From Arthrobacter ulcerisalmonis (GTDB taxonomy: Bacteria; Actinomycetota; Actinomycetes; Actinomycetales; Micrococcaceae): a stretch of DNA of 64,000 nucleotides. How positions within the stretch are numbered: position 1 is the stretch's first letter; each line of letters begins with the position of its first letter. The stretch lies in assembly GCF_900609065.1 (NCBI RefSeq), contig NZ_UXAU01000035.1, forward strand, positions 1-64,000, read 5' to 3'. The position numbers and the translations under genes were made by a program. Of this stretch, positions 26,538-35,434 are shown piece after piece. The notes under the pieces are model-generated. The model saw nothing but the letters and a program-made list of their open reading frames with translations. It ran no database searches and had not been told where the DNA came from.

Positions 26538-27869
26538 CTACTCGGCGGCGCCAGGTGCCGACTTCGCTGCCCGGAAGCCGGCTTCCAGATCGGCAAGGAT
26601 GTCGTCAATGTGCTCCAGGCCGACAGAGAGCCGCACGAGCCCCGGCGTCACGCCAGCCACGGCCTGCTGCTCAGCGGAGAGCTGGCTGTGCGTGGTGGAG
26701 GCAGGGTGGATGACCAGGGATCGAACGTCACCGATGTTGGCGACGTGGGAGTGCAGTTCCAGGGCGTCGACGAAGCGCTGCCCGGCCTCGGCGCCACCGG
26801 CCAGGTTGAACGCGACGACGGCGCCCGTCCCCTTGGTTCCGTACTTGCGGCCGCGCTCAAACCAGGGGCTGGACGGCAGGCCAGCGTAGGCGACGGATTC
26901 GACGTCGTCCCGCGCCTCCAGCCATTGGGCCACCTCGACGGCGTTGGAGACGTGACGCTCAACCCGCAGGCTGAGCGTCTCGAGGCCCTGCGCGATCAGG
27001 AACGCGTTGAAGGGCGAGACGGCGGAACCCAGGTCGCGCAGCAGCTGGACGCGGGCCTTGAGGATGTAGGAGAGGTTGGCGCCCAGCGCGCCGTCTGCGC
27101 CGAGGTCCCGGCCGTAAACCAAGCCGTTGTAGGTGGGGTCCGGGGTGTTGAAGCCGGGGAACTTCTCCGGCTCCTTGGTGAAGTCGAACTTCCCCGAGTC
27201 CACGATCACACCGGCGATGGCCGAGCCGTGTCCGCCAAGGTACTTGGTGGCCGAGTGCAGCACGATGTCGGCGCCCCACTCCAACGGCCGGATCAGGTAC
27301 GGGGTGGAGAGGGTGTTGTCTACAATGAGCGGCACGCCGGCTTCGTGCGCCACAGCGGAGATGCCCTCGATGTCCAGGACGTCCTGGCGGGGGTTGGAGA
27401 CGACTTCGCCGAAGAAGAGCTTGGTGTTGGGCTGCACGGCGTCCCGCCAGTGGTCCAGGTTGTCCGGGTCTGCGACGAACGTGACGGTGATGCCGAAGCG
27501 CTTCAGGGTGTGCGCAAACAGGTTGTAAGTCCCGCCGTACAGGCTGGGGCTGGCCACGATGTGATCGCCGGCCTCCGCGATGTTGAGGACCGCGAAGGTT
27601 TCGGCAGCCTGCCCCGAACTGAGCAGTAGGGCCGCAAGGCCTCCTTCCAGGCTGGCGATGCGCTGCTCCACAGCGTCCTGGGTGGGGTTGCCGATGCGCG
27701 TGTAGATCGGCGCCAGTTCGGCCAGCGCGAATCGGTTGGCAGCGCTTTCGGCGCTGGGGAACACGAAGGACGTGGTCTGGTAGATGGGCAGTGCCCGGGC
27801 GCCGGTGGCGGGATCGGGCGACTGGCCTGCGTGGATCTGGCGGGTTTCGAAAGACCATCCGTTGGACAT
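26538..27869 (-). CDS. metY: O-acetylhomoserine sulfhydrylase / aminocarboxypropyltransferase
   Basis: 443 residues, PLP enzyme of the Cys/Met metabolism family that makes homocysteine from O-acetylhomoserine and sulfide. SFETRQIHAGQSPDPATGAR opens the family; the PLP phosphate is held near SSGQAAETFAV; the Schiff-base lysine is in SATKYLGGHG; SVGLEHIDDILADLE closes it. The start MSNGWSFE is supported by GGAG eight bases upstream. Its own SAM-IV riboswitch lies immediately upstream. It supplies the step after MetX. Confidence 0.95.
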   Translation of the reverse strand: MSNGWSFETRQIHAGQSPDPATGARALPIYQTTSFVFPSAESAANRFALAELAPIYTRIGNPTQDAVEQRIASLEGGLAALLLSSGQAAETFAVLNIAEAGDHIVASPSLYGGTYNLFAHTLKRFGITVTFVADPDNLDHWRDAVQPNTKLFFGEVVSNPRQDVLDIEGISAVAHEAGVPLIVDNTLSTPYLIRPLEWGADIVLHSATKYLGGHGSAIAGVIVDSGKFDFTKEPEKFPGFNTPDPTYNGLVYGRDLGADGALGANLSYILKARVQLLRDLGSAVSPFNAFLIAQGLETLSLRVERHVSNAVEVAQWLEARDDVESVAYAGLPSSPWFERGRKYGTKGTGAVVAFNLAGGAEAGQRFVDALELHSHVANIGDVRSLVIHPASTTHSQLSAEQQAVAGVTPGLVRLSVGLEHIDDILADLEAGFRAAKSAPGAAE

Positions 27870-27907
27870 GTCCTGGCTCCTCATGACTGGGCCCGGTGCC
27901 GAAGCAT

Positions 27908-28027
27908 GCACGGGCCGCGCTTGCCATCCGGCCGGTGCCGGACAGCCAGGTCTTCACCCGGGGCACCCCACCGCGGTTGGAGGGTTGCCGGCCAGCGAGC
28001 CGGGGCTTATCGCTGACGCTCATGACC
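27908..28027 (-). ncRNA. SAM-IV riboswitch controlling metY
   Basis: Same blocks in the same order as the metX copy: GGTCATGAG, GCCCCGGCTCGCTGG, CGGCAACCCTCC, GGTGGGGTGCCCCGGGTGA and the distal GGCAAGCGCGG. Differences fall mostly in stems and are compensated (for example the P-stem before CCGGCAACC). Ends about 40 bases before the metY start. Confidence 0.93.
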
Positions 28028-28136
28028 TGAGAACAGTGTAGGAACACCGCAGGTCAGGGCACCATGATTGTGACGAACATAGTCTCCAGCAGCCGGGTCG
28101 CCGGCGGGAACAGTATCCGATCACCACAGCATTCCG

Positions 28137-28152
28137 GGTAAGGCTAGCCTTA
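28137..28152. promoter_or_regulatory. Possible DtxR/IdeR-type iron box
   Basis: GGTAAGGCTAGCCTTA holds the perfect 14-base palindrome TAAGGCTAGCCTTA and matches 15 of the last 16 positions of the remembered IdeR/DmdR consensus, but none of the first three. It lies about 37 bases before the VOC gene. Confidence 0.35.
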
Positions 28153-28188
28153 GCTGAGAGCCGGATCACAAAGTGTCAAGATGTTGGC

Positions 28189-28827
28189 ATGCGCATGGAT
28201 CACGTCTCTTACGCCTGTGAACACGATGGCCTCGCGGCCACCACCGAACGGATCGCCACTGCCTTGGGCGTGGAAGCCGTCAAGGGCGGGGTGCACCCCC
28301 GCTTTGGAACTCGAAACATGATTATTCCCCTGGCCGGCCACAAGTACCTCGAAGTGGTGGAAGTCCTGGCACACCCTGCCTCGGACAAAGCGCCGTTCGG
28401 CCAGGCTGTCCGCGCACGCTCCGAAGCCGGGGGCGGCTGGATGGGCTGGTGCGTCGAGGTGGATGACCTGGGACCGTTCGAGGAACGTCTGGGACGCGCC
28501 GCGGTAAACGGCAACCGCAAGTTCCCTGACGGCCGGGAATTGATGTGGAAGCAGATCGGCATCTTGGGCCTGATTGCCGATCCCCAGGTTCCCTACATGC
28601 TCAAGTGGGACGGCGACCCCGCCTTGCACCCTTCCAACGTCTACGAAAGTGGCGTCAAGATGAGCAGCCTGACCATTGCCGGTTCCGCTGAGCGGGTCAC
28701 CGAATGGCTGGGCGAACCCGTCGAGAAACCGCTCGAGGACGTGGCCGTCAACTGGTTGGCCCCCCACGGCACACCAGGAATCCTCTCGGTCACCTTCGAG
28801 ACTGCCACGGGAGCCGTAACCCTTTAA
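28189..28827 (+). CDS. Glyoxalase-like (VOC superfamily) protein
   Basis: 212 residues. MDHVSYACEHDGLAATTERI with a metal-type His near the start, and LAGHKYLEVVEVLAHPASD, match the glyoxalase-like domain family (PF13468-type). Residues 150-212 form a short second beta-rich segment. No signal peptide or helix. An iron-box-like palindrome lies upstream and a terminator hairpin downstream, so it is a single-gene unit. Activity unknown. Confidence 0.8.
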   Translation: MRMDHVSYACEHDGLAATTERIATALGVEAVKGGVHPRFGTRNMIIPLAGHKYLEVVEVLAHPASDKAPFGQAVRARSEAGGGWMGWCVEVDDLGPFEERLGRAAVNGNRKFPDGRELMWKQIGILGLIADPQVPYMLKWDGDPALHPSNVYESGVKMSSLTIAGSAERVTEWLGEPVEKPLEDVAVNWLAPHGTPGILSVTFETATGAVTL

Positions 28828-28870
28828 AGGTCCCCAGGGTCCAGCACCACGGTGCTTGCGCCTGCACTAC

Positions 28871-28922
28871 TTCGGCCTCCCTCAGCGCGCCACAAAGGCG
28901 TGACGTGCTGATGGGGGCCGAA
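28871..28922 (+). terminator. Terminator after the VOC gene
   Basis: TTCGGCC and GGCCGAA form the base of an imperfect long stem (CCTCCCTCAGC against GCTGATGGGGG), followed by TCCTTTTA. It separates the VOC gene from the leader-peptide locus. Confidence 0.65.
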
Positions 28923-28931
28923 TCCTTTTAA

Positions 28932-28960
28932 TTGCCGCCGCGTCGGTGCGCGAGTAGCAT
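28932..28960 (+). promoter_or_regulatory. Probable sigma-70-type promoter for the leader ORF and patatin gene
   Basis: TTGCCG (28932-28937), a 17-base spacer and TAGCAT (28955-28960). The predicted start near 28967 lies about 30 bases before the leader ATG. Confidence 0.45.
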
Positions 28961-28997
28961 GTCGACTATCGTGACCCAGTAGTAGGAGGTGAGACCC

Positions 28998-29057
28998 ATG
29001 ACGGCAGTACCCACCATGGCGCTCCCCCGCGGTCCGCGATTCGCGCGACTGAGATAG
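28998..29057 (+). CDS. 19-residue leader peptide (upstream ORF)
   Basis: ATG to TAG encodes MTAVPTMALPRGPRFARLR. It has the best Shine-Dalgarno in this part of the window (TAGGAGGTGA, GGAGG eight bases from the ATG), so it is almost certainly translated. The C-terminal half is Arg/Pro-rich. Its 3' end contains GCGACT (29045-29050), which pairs with AGTCGC (29056-29061); the same AGTCGC can instead pair with GCGACT at 29096-29101, inside the ribosome binding region of the patatin gene. This is the architecture of a ribosome-controlled switch. The signal is unknown. Confidence 0.6.
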   Translation: MTAVPTMALPRGPRFARLR

Positions 29058-29101
29058 TCGCAACCGGGAGCGTCGTTACTGGCACCATCGCAAAGGCGAC
29101 T
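29045..29101 (+). promoter_or_regulatory. Alternative hairpins overlapping leader end and patatin ribosome binding site
   Basis: AGTCGC at 29056-29061 is complementary both to 29045-29050 (five-base loop) and to 29096-29101 (within AAAGGCGACT, seven to twelve bases before the ATG at 29105). Only one pairing can form at a time. Confidence 0.45.
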
Positions 29102-29104
29102 CCC

Positions 29105-30070
29105 ATGACTTCACCATCTTCTGGCCTTCCGGCTGCAACAGCCCATCACCGCGCCCTGGTCCTTGCCGGCGGTGGTGCCGCTGGCAACGCCTGGCAGCTC
29201 GGACTCATCGCCGGCCTGGCCACGGCGCACGTGGACCTCACCTCAGCTGAGCTGATCGTTGGTACTTCTGCCGGCTCCACCGTGGCCGCCCAGATCACCT
29301 GCGGCATCCCGCCAGCCCAGCTCTACGCCGCGATTTTCGCGGAGGTGCCCGCGCGCTCTGGGGCACCTGGCGGCTCACCTATGGCGCGGCAGGCACCCAC
29401 GGCATCGGCCCAGGGCTACCTGGACTGGACTGACGCCGTTATCGCCGCCGCATCAGATGCCAGCGACATGCGCCGCCGAATGGGTGCCGCGGCGTTGGCG
29501 TTGGGGTTCCAAGGCAGGCCCGACGGCGGCGCTACTGACCCTGCGTCCGGCGTCGGCACAGCGGACCCGCGGCAGGCGCGTTGGCGCGAGATCGTTGCCG
29601 CAAGGCTGCCCAGCACGACCTGGCCCAGCCAGCGGATCCTCATCACGGTGGTGGATGCCGTCACCGGCGAGCCGGTAGCGCTGGACCGGAATAGCGGTGT
29701 GGAGTTGGTGGATGCGGTGGCAGCCAGCACCAGTACCGTCCCGCCGTACCAGGCAGGTGGGCGCCGCTACATCAGCGGCGGGTACCGGCGCAGCGAGAAC
29801 GCCGATCTCGCCGCAGGCTACGGCACGGTCCTGGTGCTCTCACCTTTTGGCGGCAGAACACGCATGCCGCTGTCCTGGGGCATGGACCTGGCCAGCCAGG
29901 TGGCGGAACTACGCTCTGGTGGCAGCCGGGTGGAGACGGTGTTTCCTGATGAGCGTGCGGGCGACGTCTTCAACGCCAGCGCGGCTGACCCGGCCACTCG
30001 CCGCCGGGCAGCGGAGGGTGGCTACCAACAGGGCATGGACCTGGCGGCGCAGTTGGCCGCCATCTGGTGA
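29105..30070 (+). CDS. Patatin-like phospholipase
   Basis: 321 residues. The glycine-rich oxyanion loop is LVLAGGGAAGNAWQLG (22-27), the nucleophile Ser55 is in IVGTSAGST (GxSxG), and the dyad aspartate probably lies in SENADLAAGYG. Cytosolic serine lipase/acyl hydrolase. A weak AAAGGCGA ribosome binding site may be masked by the upstream alternative hairpin. Expression therefore looks dependent on translation of the 19-residue leader. Confidence 0.88.
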   Translation: MTSPSSGLPAATAHHRALVLAGGGAAGNAWQLGLIAGLATAHVDLTSAELIVGTSAGSTVAAQITCGIPPAQLYAAIFAEVPARSGAPGGSPMARQAPTASAQGYLDWTDAVIAAASDASDMRRRMGAAALALGFQGRPDGGATDPASGVGTADPRQARWREIVAARLPSTTWPSQRILITVVDAVTGEPVALDRNSGVELVDAVAASTSTVPPYQAGGRRYISGGYRRSENADLAAGYGTVLVLSPFGGRTRMPLSWGMDLASQVAELRSGGSRVETVFPDERAGDVFNASAADPATRRRAAEGGYQQGMDLAAQLAAIW

Positions 30071-30141
30071 GCGTGGCAGCCCCTTCGGCAGCCCGGCACT
30101 CCAGACAAAAAGCCCAGCGACTCAGCCAGTAACCCAGTACC

Positions 30142-30939
30142 TCACCCCAGGCCAACTGCCTTTCCAAACAGGCTGAAGCCAACAAAGGCGACGATGTCCA
30201 GCAGTGCATGGGCAATGACCAGCGGCATCACTCGCTTGGTGCGGGTGTAGATCCAGCCGAACACGATGCCCATGACCACGTTGCCGATGAACGGCCCGAA
30301 CCCCTGGTACAGGTGATAGCTGCCGCGCAGCACTGCGCTGACGGCGATGGCAGCAGGAACACTCCAGCCAAATTTGCCGAACCGGTTCAGCAGGTAGCCC
30401 ACCACAATGACTTCCTCGACAATCCCATGCCGGATGGCCGAAAGGATGAGCACCGGCACTGTCCACCAGTAGGCGTCCAGGGCGCTGGGGATGATGGCGG
30501 TGGTGATGCCCAGCGCGCGACCCACTGCGTAGAGTCCCAGCGAGGGGACGCCGATCAGCGCGGCCAGGCCCAAGCCTTGCAGGGCATCCTTCCCGGGCCT
30601 GTCGAAGGTCAGGCCAATTTTGGCGAAAGCGGACCGAGACGCCGGAGCGGGCCCAGATCCACGCGCCGTCAGCTCAGCCGGCTGCCGCTGATCTGTCAGG
30701 AGGTAGATGACCAGCAATACGGGAACCAGGGCGAAGACAATGTCCAGCAACTGGTACGTCAGGTCGAAATACTCACGCGAGCTTTGCGAACTGTTCAGGG
30801 TTGAGGTGCCCTCCACCAGCGGCGCACGGGATAGCTTGTCGAGGAGTTGCACCACCGAATAAACAGCGGATTGACCCAAAGAGAGCCCTAGAACAATCCA
30901 GACTTCGAGCCGCAACCGGCGGCGGGAGGGAGCGAGCAT
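30142..30939 (-). CDS. CPBP-family intramembrane metalloprotease
   Basis: 265 residues with about seven membrane helices. The CPBP (Abi, Rce1-like) motifs are present: HGIVEEVIVVGYLLNRF (motif 1, EE-x6-R replaced by EE-x8-R spacing), SYHLYQGFGPF (motif 2 His) and IAHALLDIVAF (motif 3 His). Such proteases process membrane-associated peptides or proteins; the substrate is unknown. Stands alone, convergent with the patatin gene. Confidence 0.85.
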   Translation of the reverse strand: MLAPSRRRLRLEVWIVLGLSLGQSAVYSVVQLLDKLSRAPLVEGTSTLNSSQSSREYFDLTYQLLDIVFALVPVLLVIYLLTDQRQPAELTARGSGPAPASRSAFAKIGLTFDRPGKDALQGLGLAALIGVPSLGLYAVGRALGITTAIIPSALDAYWWTVPVLILSAIRHGIVEEVIVVGYLLNRFGKFGWSVPAAIAVSAVLRGSYHLYQGFGPFIGNVVMGIVFGWIYTRTKRVMPLVIAHALLDIVAFVGFSLFGKAVGLG

Positions 30940-30993
30940 GTACCCATCTTGCCTGCAGTTTCTGGATCTGGCCTGATGCTGGCCAGCACGGAC

Positions 30994-31782
30994 TCAGGCC
31001 GGAGCCACCATGACCTCGGTCCCGTTGGCTTCAAAGGCGGCTTTGTCTGCTGCCGAGATGCCTGCGTCGGTGATCAGGTGGGTGAAGTTGTAGCCGTCCA
31101 TGGTGGCGAACGCGCGGACCCTAACCTTTGACGAGTCGGCCAACACATAGGAGCAACGGGCCCGGCTGGCGAGCAGCGCGTTCACCGACGCCTCGCCCTC
31201 GCCGGTGTTGGTGGGGCCCACCTCCGGGTCGATCCCGTTGACGCCAATGAAGGCGATGTCCAGCACGACCTTCTGCATGATGATGTCCGTGTAGGGGCCC
31301 ACCAGTTCGTAGGACCTCGGGTTCAGGATCCCGCCGGTGACCATGACCTTGATGTTGGGCCGAACGGCTAACTGGCCTGCAATGTTGATGGCGTTGGTGA
31401 CCACCGTCAAGGTGTGTTGGTTGGCGTGCGCATTCAAGTCTTCGCGGGTGGCCAGGATCTGCGCCAACGCGGTACTGGTGGTGCCGCCGCAGAGGCCGAT
31501 CACGGCGCCGGGCCACACCAGGTCGGAGGCAGCTTGCGCGATCTGTTCTTTGGCATGGCCGTGATCGTCGCGGTTGTAGCGCCCGGGAAGGTCGTACGCC
31601 AATGCCCCTGTGGTTGCGCCGCCGCGGGTCCGGGTGAGGAGCCGGCGTTTAGCGAGGCTGTCCAGATCCCGCCGGGCTGTGGCTGGCGAGACCGCGAGTT
31701 TGGTGACGATTTCCTCGACCTCCACCTGCCCCGATTCGGCCAAGAGATCCAGGATGGCCGTCAGGCGATCAGTGCGAGTCAT
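30994..31782 (-). CDS. DeoR/GlpR-family transcriptional regulator
   Basis: 262 residues. Winged helix at 1-60 (RLTAILDLLAESGQVEVEEI, then VSPATARRDLDSLAKRRLLTR) and the DeoR C-terminal sugar-phosphate sensor domain (AVIGLCGGTTSTALAQIL, FIGVNGIDPEVGPTNTGEG). Members usually answer a phosphorylated sugar or related metabolite. It lies 78 bases after hutI on the same strand; the gap carries repeated ATGATC motifs that may be its operator. Its target pathway is not clear. Confidence 0.9.
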   Translation of the reverse strand: MTRTDRLTAILDLLAESGQVEVEEIVTKLAVSPATARRDLDSLAKRRLLTRTRGGATTGALAYDLPGRYNRDDHGHAKEQIAQAASDLVWPGAVIGLCGGTTSTALAQILATREDLNAHANQHTLTVVTNAINIAGQLAVRPNIKVMVTGGILNPRSYELVGPYTDIIMQKVVLDIAFIGVNGIDPEVGPTNTGEGEASVNALLASRARCSYVLADSSKVRVRAFATMDGYNFTHLITDAGISAADKAAFEANGTEVMVAPA

Positions 31783-31827
31783 ACGGTGCCTCCAAACGCT
31801 CAGTCATCACCCATGAATGACTTCTTT

Positions 31828-31843
31828 TGATCATTACGATCAT
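31828..31843. promoter_or_regulatory. Repeated ATGATC motif, possible DeoR-type operator
   Basis: On the reverse strand ATGATCGTAATGATCA holds ATGATC twice at a nine-base interval, just upstream of the DeoR-family gene. Confidence 0.3.
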
Positions 31844-31860
31844 ATGCGCTCACAGGCCGG

Positions 31861-33072
31861 TCATCTCACCTTGACGCCCGCGCGCCAGACGGCGTGGGTG
31901 AGCGGCATCCCGGGGCGATAGGCCAGGTGCGTTGCCGACGGTGCGTTCAGGACGTGCAGATCGGCGCGATGCCCGACGGCGAGCGACCCGACTGCGCGGC
32001 CGCCGTCGTAATCGCTGCCGGTATCCCTATGCAGTGCCAGCGCGCCACCGTACGTCGCCGCCCGGACAGCCTCGTGCACACTGAGTCCCATCTGCAGCAC
32101 GGCAGTGGTCACGCAGAACGCCATGGAACTAGTGAACGACGTGCCCGGATTGCAGTTGGAGGCCAGCGCCACGGGGACGCCAGCATCCAGAAGGTCCCGG
32201 GCGGGCGCCAGTGGTTGCCTGGTGGAGAGGTCGCAGGCGGGCAGGCAGGTGGCCACGGTGCCGCGGGACCCGGTCCCAGCCGAGGCGTCCCAGTCCGACC
32301 ACGTTCCGGCGAGCGCCGCAATGTCGTCGGCGGCGAGATAGTTGATGTGGTCAACGCTGGCGGCGCCGACCTCAACGGCCAGTTGCACTCCCGGACCGAA
32401 GCCCAACTGGTTGCCATGGACGCGGAGGCCCAGGCCGGCATCCCGGCAGGCCAGCAGAACGCGGCGGGCCTGGGATTCGGTGAAGGCACCCACTTCGCAG
32501 AAAACGTCTGCCCACTGCACATACGGCAGGGCCGCGCTGAGCATGGGCCCGCACACCATGTCCGTATACGCTTCCGGGTCAATGTCGGCGGGGACCAGGT
32601 GGGCGCCCAGGAATGTCACCTGGTCCGCCACGGTCGAGGCGATGCGGGCGCTCCTGGCTTCTTGCTCAACATCGAGCCCGTAGCCAGTTTTGGTTTCCAG
32701 GTAGGTGGTCCCCTGTGAGGTGGCCTCCGCCACCCTGCCCAGGGCCAGCCGGGTTAGGTCGAAGTCACCAGTAGCGCGGGTGGCCTCCGTGGTGACGGCG
32801 ATCCCGCCAGCAGCATAGGACTCCCCCGCCATCCTGGCCTCGAATTCGGCTGTCCGGTCGCCGGCAAAGACCAGGTGCGTGTGCGAGTCGACCCAGCCCG
32901 GCAAAACGGCCCGCCCGCCGACGTCGAGCACGTCATCCGCCGCGGGCGCCTGTGCCGCTGGCCCCAGCCAGGCAATGCGTTCGCCGTCGATCACTACCGC
33001 TGCGTCGCGGAGGACCCGGTGCTCCAGATCCTGCGTCATCAGTTCGGCGATGTTGGTGATCAGGGTACTCAT
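31861..33072 (-). CDS. hutI: Imidazolonepropionase
   Basis: 403 residues, amidohydrolase that opens 4-imidazolone-5-propionate to N-formimidoyl-L-glutamate in histidine degradation. WVDSHTHLVFAGDRTAEFE holds the metal-binding HxH; the substrate loop ETKTGYGLDVEQE and VHGNQLGFGPGVQLAVEVG with NPGTSFTSSMAFCVTTA match the HutI family. The start MSTLITN is preferred over an ATG three codons upstream. It is twelve bases after the FAD oxidoreductase. No hutH, hutU or hutF accompanies it here. Confidence 0.93.
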   Translation of the reverse strand: MSTLITNIAELMTQDLEHRVLRDAAVVIDGERIAWLGPAAQAPAADDVLDVGGRAVLPGWVDSHTHLVFAGDRTAEFEARMAGESYAAGGIAVTTEATRATGDFDLTRLALGRVAEATSQGTTYLETKTGYGLDVEQEARSARIASTVADQVTFLGAHLVPADIDPEAYTDMVCGPMLSAALPYVQWADVFCEVGAFTESQARRVLLACRDAGLGLRVHGNQLGFGPGVQLAVEVGAASVDHINYLAADDIAALAGTWSDWDASAGTGSRGTVATCLPACDLSTRQPLAPARDLLDAGVPVALASNCNPGTSFTSSMAFCVTTAVLQMGLSVHEAVRAATYGGALALHRDTGSDYDGGRAVGSLAVGHRADLHVLNAPSATHLAYRPGMPLTHAVWRAGVKVR

Positions 33073-33084
33073 GATTTCCATTCT

Positions 33085-34185
33085 TCAGCGTCGGTTGGAC
33101 CACCGGGTGGCGGCCAGCGCGCACGTTGTCTGGGATTCCGGACGTGACTCGCCGCTGAGGTGAGCGCGGATCTGCCCGGCGGCGAGCTGGGCCATGGCGG
33201 CTGACGTCTGGAATCCATAGCCTCCTTGGCCGGCGAGCCAGTAGAACCCGGTTGCTTCTGCGTCGAATCCGGCCACCGGTATGCCGTCTGCCGCTTCAGT
33301 GCGCAGCCCGGTCCAAGCACGGCGGACACCGGTGATGCCCAGGACCGTGACGTTGTTGAGCCGGTCCACCAGACGCTCGACGTCCCCGGCCCTTGGCTTG
33401 GCGTCTTCTGGTCCGCTGGGGACGGTTTCCGACGGCGAAATGAGGACGTCACCGCCGTCGGGCCGGAAGTAGAAGGAATCATCTGCCGCGGCCACCATCG
33501 GGCTTTGGGCAGGCAGCGGATGGTCGACGGCGGCAATCGCCGCGGTGCGCCGGTACGGTTGCAGCCCGAGCTTCTCCACGCCGCTGATGACCGCCAGTTC
33601 GTCCGCCCACGCGCCTGCAGCGTTGACCACGACAGTGGCGTCGAAGCCGTCCACGCCAGCGCCAACCCGCCAGCCGGACCCGAGGCGCTGCGCCGAGTGC
33701 ACCCTTGCGCCCGTGAAGATCTCGGCTCCCGCAGCCAGGGCGACATGACGGTGGCGTTCAAGCAGCAGGGGCGCGTCGCAGCCGAAGGACCCCGTGTCCA
33801 GGCCAGCCGCCGCAAAACTGTCCAGCAGCAGCGCCGGGCAGAGCCTGAGGGCCTCGTCGATGGTCACGGGCTCCATTTGGTCACTGCCGTGGGCTGCGAC
33901 CCCGGCTTCGGTGCCGATCAGCATGAAACTTCGCGGGGTCAGGACGGGGTGCTGGCTCTCGGCGTCGTCGGCTGCGATCAGCGCGAGGGTGTCCCGAGTC
34001 AGCTCCTGGACCACCGGCGGACCGTAGCTGGGGATGAGTTGCCGGGCGGAGCGGGAGGACGTGTGGTACGCCAACTCCTGCTCCGCCTCGACCAACGCCA
34101 CAGTGCAATGCTGCGCCAGCTCCGCGGCAAGCGAGAGCCCGGCAATGCCGCCGCCAACAATCAGGACATCCACGTATGCTGCCAT
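33085..34185 (-). CDS. FAD-dependent amine/amino-acid oxidoreductase (DAO family)
   Basis: 366 residues. The N-terminal dinucleotide fold is VDVLIVGGGIAGLSLAAEL; VVVNAAGAWADELA and TGFYWLAGQGGYGFQTSAAM are typical of the glycine/D-amino-acid oxidase (DAO) superfamily. The start MAAYVDVL is chosen because the longer frame adds 30 residues over the preceding gap. It sits between kbl and hutI in a catabolic run, so it may oxidise an amino acid or an amine produced there. Substrate not known. Confidence 0.87.
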   Translation of the reverse strand: MAAYVDVLIVGGGIAGLSLAAELAQHCTVALVEAEQELAYHTSSRSARQLIPSYGPPVVQELTRDTLALIAADDAESQHPVLTPRSFMLIGTEAGVAAHGSDQMEPVTIDEALRLCPALLLDSFAAAGLDTGSFGCDAPLLLERHRHVALAAGAEIFTGARVHSAQRLGSGWRVGAGVDGFDATVVVNAAGAWADELAVISGVEKLGLQPYRRTAAIAAVDHPLPAQSPMVAAADDSFYFRPDGGDVLISPSETVPSGPEDAKPRAGDVERLVDRLNNVTVLGITGVRRAWTGLRTEAADGIPVAGFDAEATGFYWLAGQGGYGFQTSAAMAQLAAGQIRAHLSGESRPESQTTCALAATRWSNRR

Positions 34186-34229
34186 GGCTCCATCCTTGCA
34201 GAGGCCGACGCCGGCGTGCTGGCTGTTGC

Positions 34230-35426
34230 CTAGCTGTCCACTGCCGCGCGGCTGGCGACGAACGCGGCAACGCACGCTTCGACGTCGGCCGCTGAATGCG
34301 ATGCTGAGAGCTGCACCCGGATTCTGGCTGCACCGCGCGGAACCACGGGGAAACTGAACGCGGTGACGAAGACGCCATGCGAGAGCATCTGGTCGGCGAC
34401 CTTTGCCGCGACGACGGCATCACCGAACATGACCGGCACAATGGCGTGCTCGCCGGGCAGGAGGTCGAAACCCTCCTCCGTCATCCGGGTCCGGAAAAGC
34501 TCGGCGTTCTCGAAGAGACGGCTGCGCAGGTCAGCAGAGTTCTCCACCAGGTCCAGGGCCTTGAGGGTGGCGGCCACAATGGCGGGTGCCAGCGAGTTGG
34601 AGAAGAGGTACGGGCGGGCTTTTTGCCGCAGCATGGCCACCACTTCGGCGCGGCCGGACACGTAACCGCCGGAGGCGCCGCCCAGGGCTTTGCCGAACGT
34701 TCCGGTGTAGATGTCCACCCGATCGGACACTCCTGCGTGCTCGGGTGTACCGGCGCCGGTCTCTCCCATGAACCCGACGGCGTGCGAATCGTCCACCATG
34801 ACCAGCGCGTCGTAGCGTTCCGCGAGGTCGCAGATCGCGGCCAGCGGGGCAAGGTAGCCGTCCATGGAGAAGACGCCGTCCGTGACGATGATCCGGCGTC
34901 GTGCGTCTGCAGATTCCTGCAGCCGCGCCTCCAACTCAGCCATGTCCTGGTTGGCATACCGGTAACGGCGCGCCTTGCAGAGCCGGATACCGTCGATGAT
35001 GGAGGCGTGGTTCAGGGCGTCCGAGATGATCGCGTCCTCTGGCCCGAACAGCGATTCGAAGACGCCGCCGTTGGCATCAAAGCAGCTGCCGAACAAGATG
35101 GTGTCTTCGGTGCCGAGGAACGAGGAGACCCGCGCTTCGAGTTCCAGGTGCAGGTCTTGCGTGCCGCAGATGAAGCGGACGCTGGCCATGCCGAAACCGC
35201 GCTGGTCCAAGGCCTCTTTCGCGGCGCTGATGATCTGGGGGTGGTCGGCCAGGCCCAGGTAGTTATTGGCGCAGAAGTTCAGGACACCGGCGCCTGCTTC
35301 GCCGATCTTGCCAGCCGTGATGTGGCTGGACTGGGCGGAGTTGATGCTGCGTTCGGTCTTGAAGAGACCCGCGGTGCGGATGTCTTCAAGCTCGCCTTGG
35401 AGTTGATCTTTGATGGCGGAGTACAT
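34230..35426 (-). CDS. kbl: Glycine C-acetyltransferase (2-amino-3-ketobutyrate CoA ligase)
   Basis: 398 residues, PLP enzyme that splits 2-amino-3-oxobutyrate with CoA into glycine and acetyl-Co[21 protein letters not shown] is the family opening; [13 protein letters not shown] and [14 protein letters not shown] bind PLP and substrate; the Schiff-base Lys is in [17 protein letters not shown]. The length is the same as E. coli Kbl. It follows tdh by eight bases: the two enzymes together convert threonine to glycine and acetyl-CoA. Confidence 0.96.
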   Translation of the reverse strand: MYSAIKDQLQGELEDIRTAGLFKTERSINSAQSSHITAGKIGEAGAGVLNFCANNYLGLADHPQIISAAKEALDQRGFGMASVRFICGTQDLHLELEARVSSFLGTEDTILFGSCFDANGGVFESLFGPEDAIISDALNHASIIDGIRLCKARRYRYANQDMAELEARLQESADARRRIIVTDGVFSMDGYLAPLAAICDLAERYDALVMVDDSHAVGFMGETGAGTPEHAGVSDRVDIYTGTFGKALGGASGGYVSGRAEVVAMLRQKARPYLFSNSLAPAIVAATLKALDLVENSADLRSRLFENAELFRTRMTEEGFDLLPGEHAIVPVMFGDAVVAAKVADQMLSHGVFVTAFSFPVVPRGAARIRVQLSASHSAADVEACVAAFVASRAAVDS

Positions 35427-35434
35427 GGGGTTCC

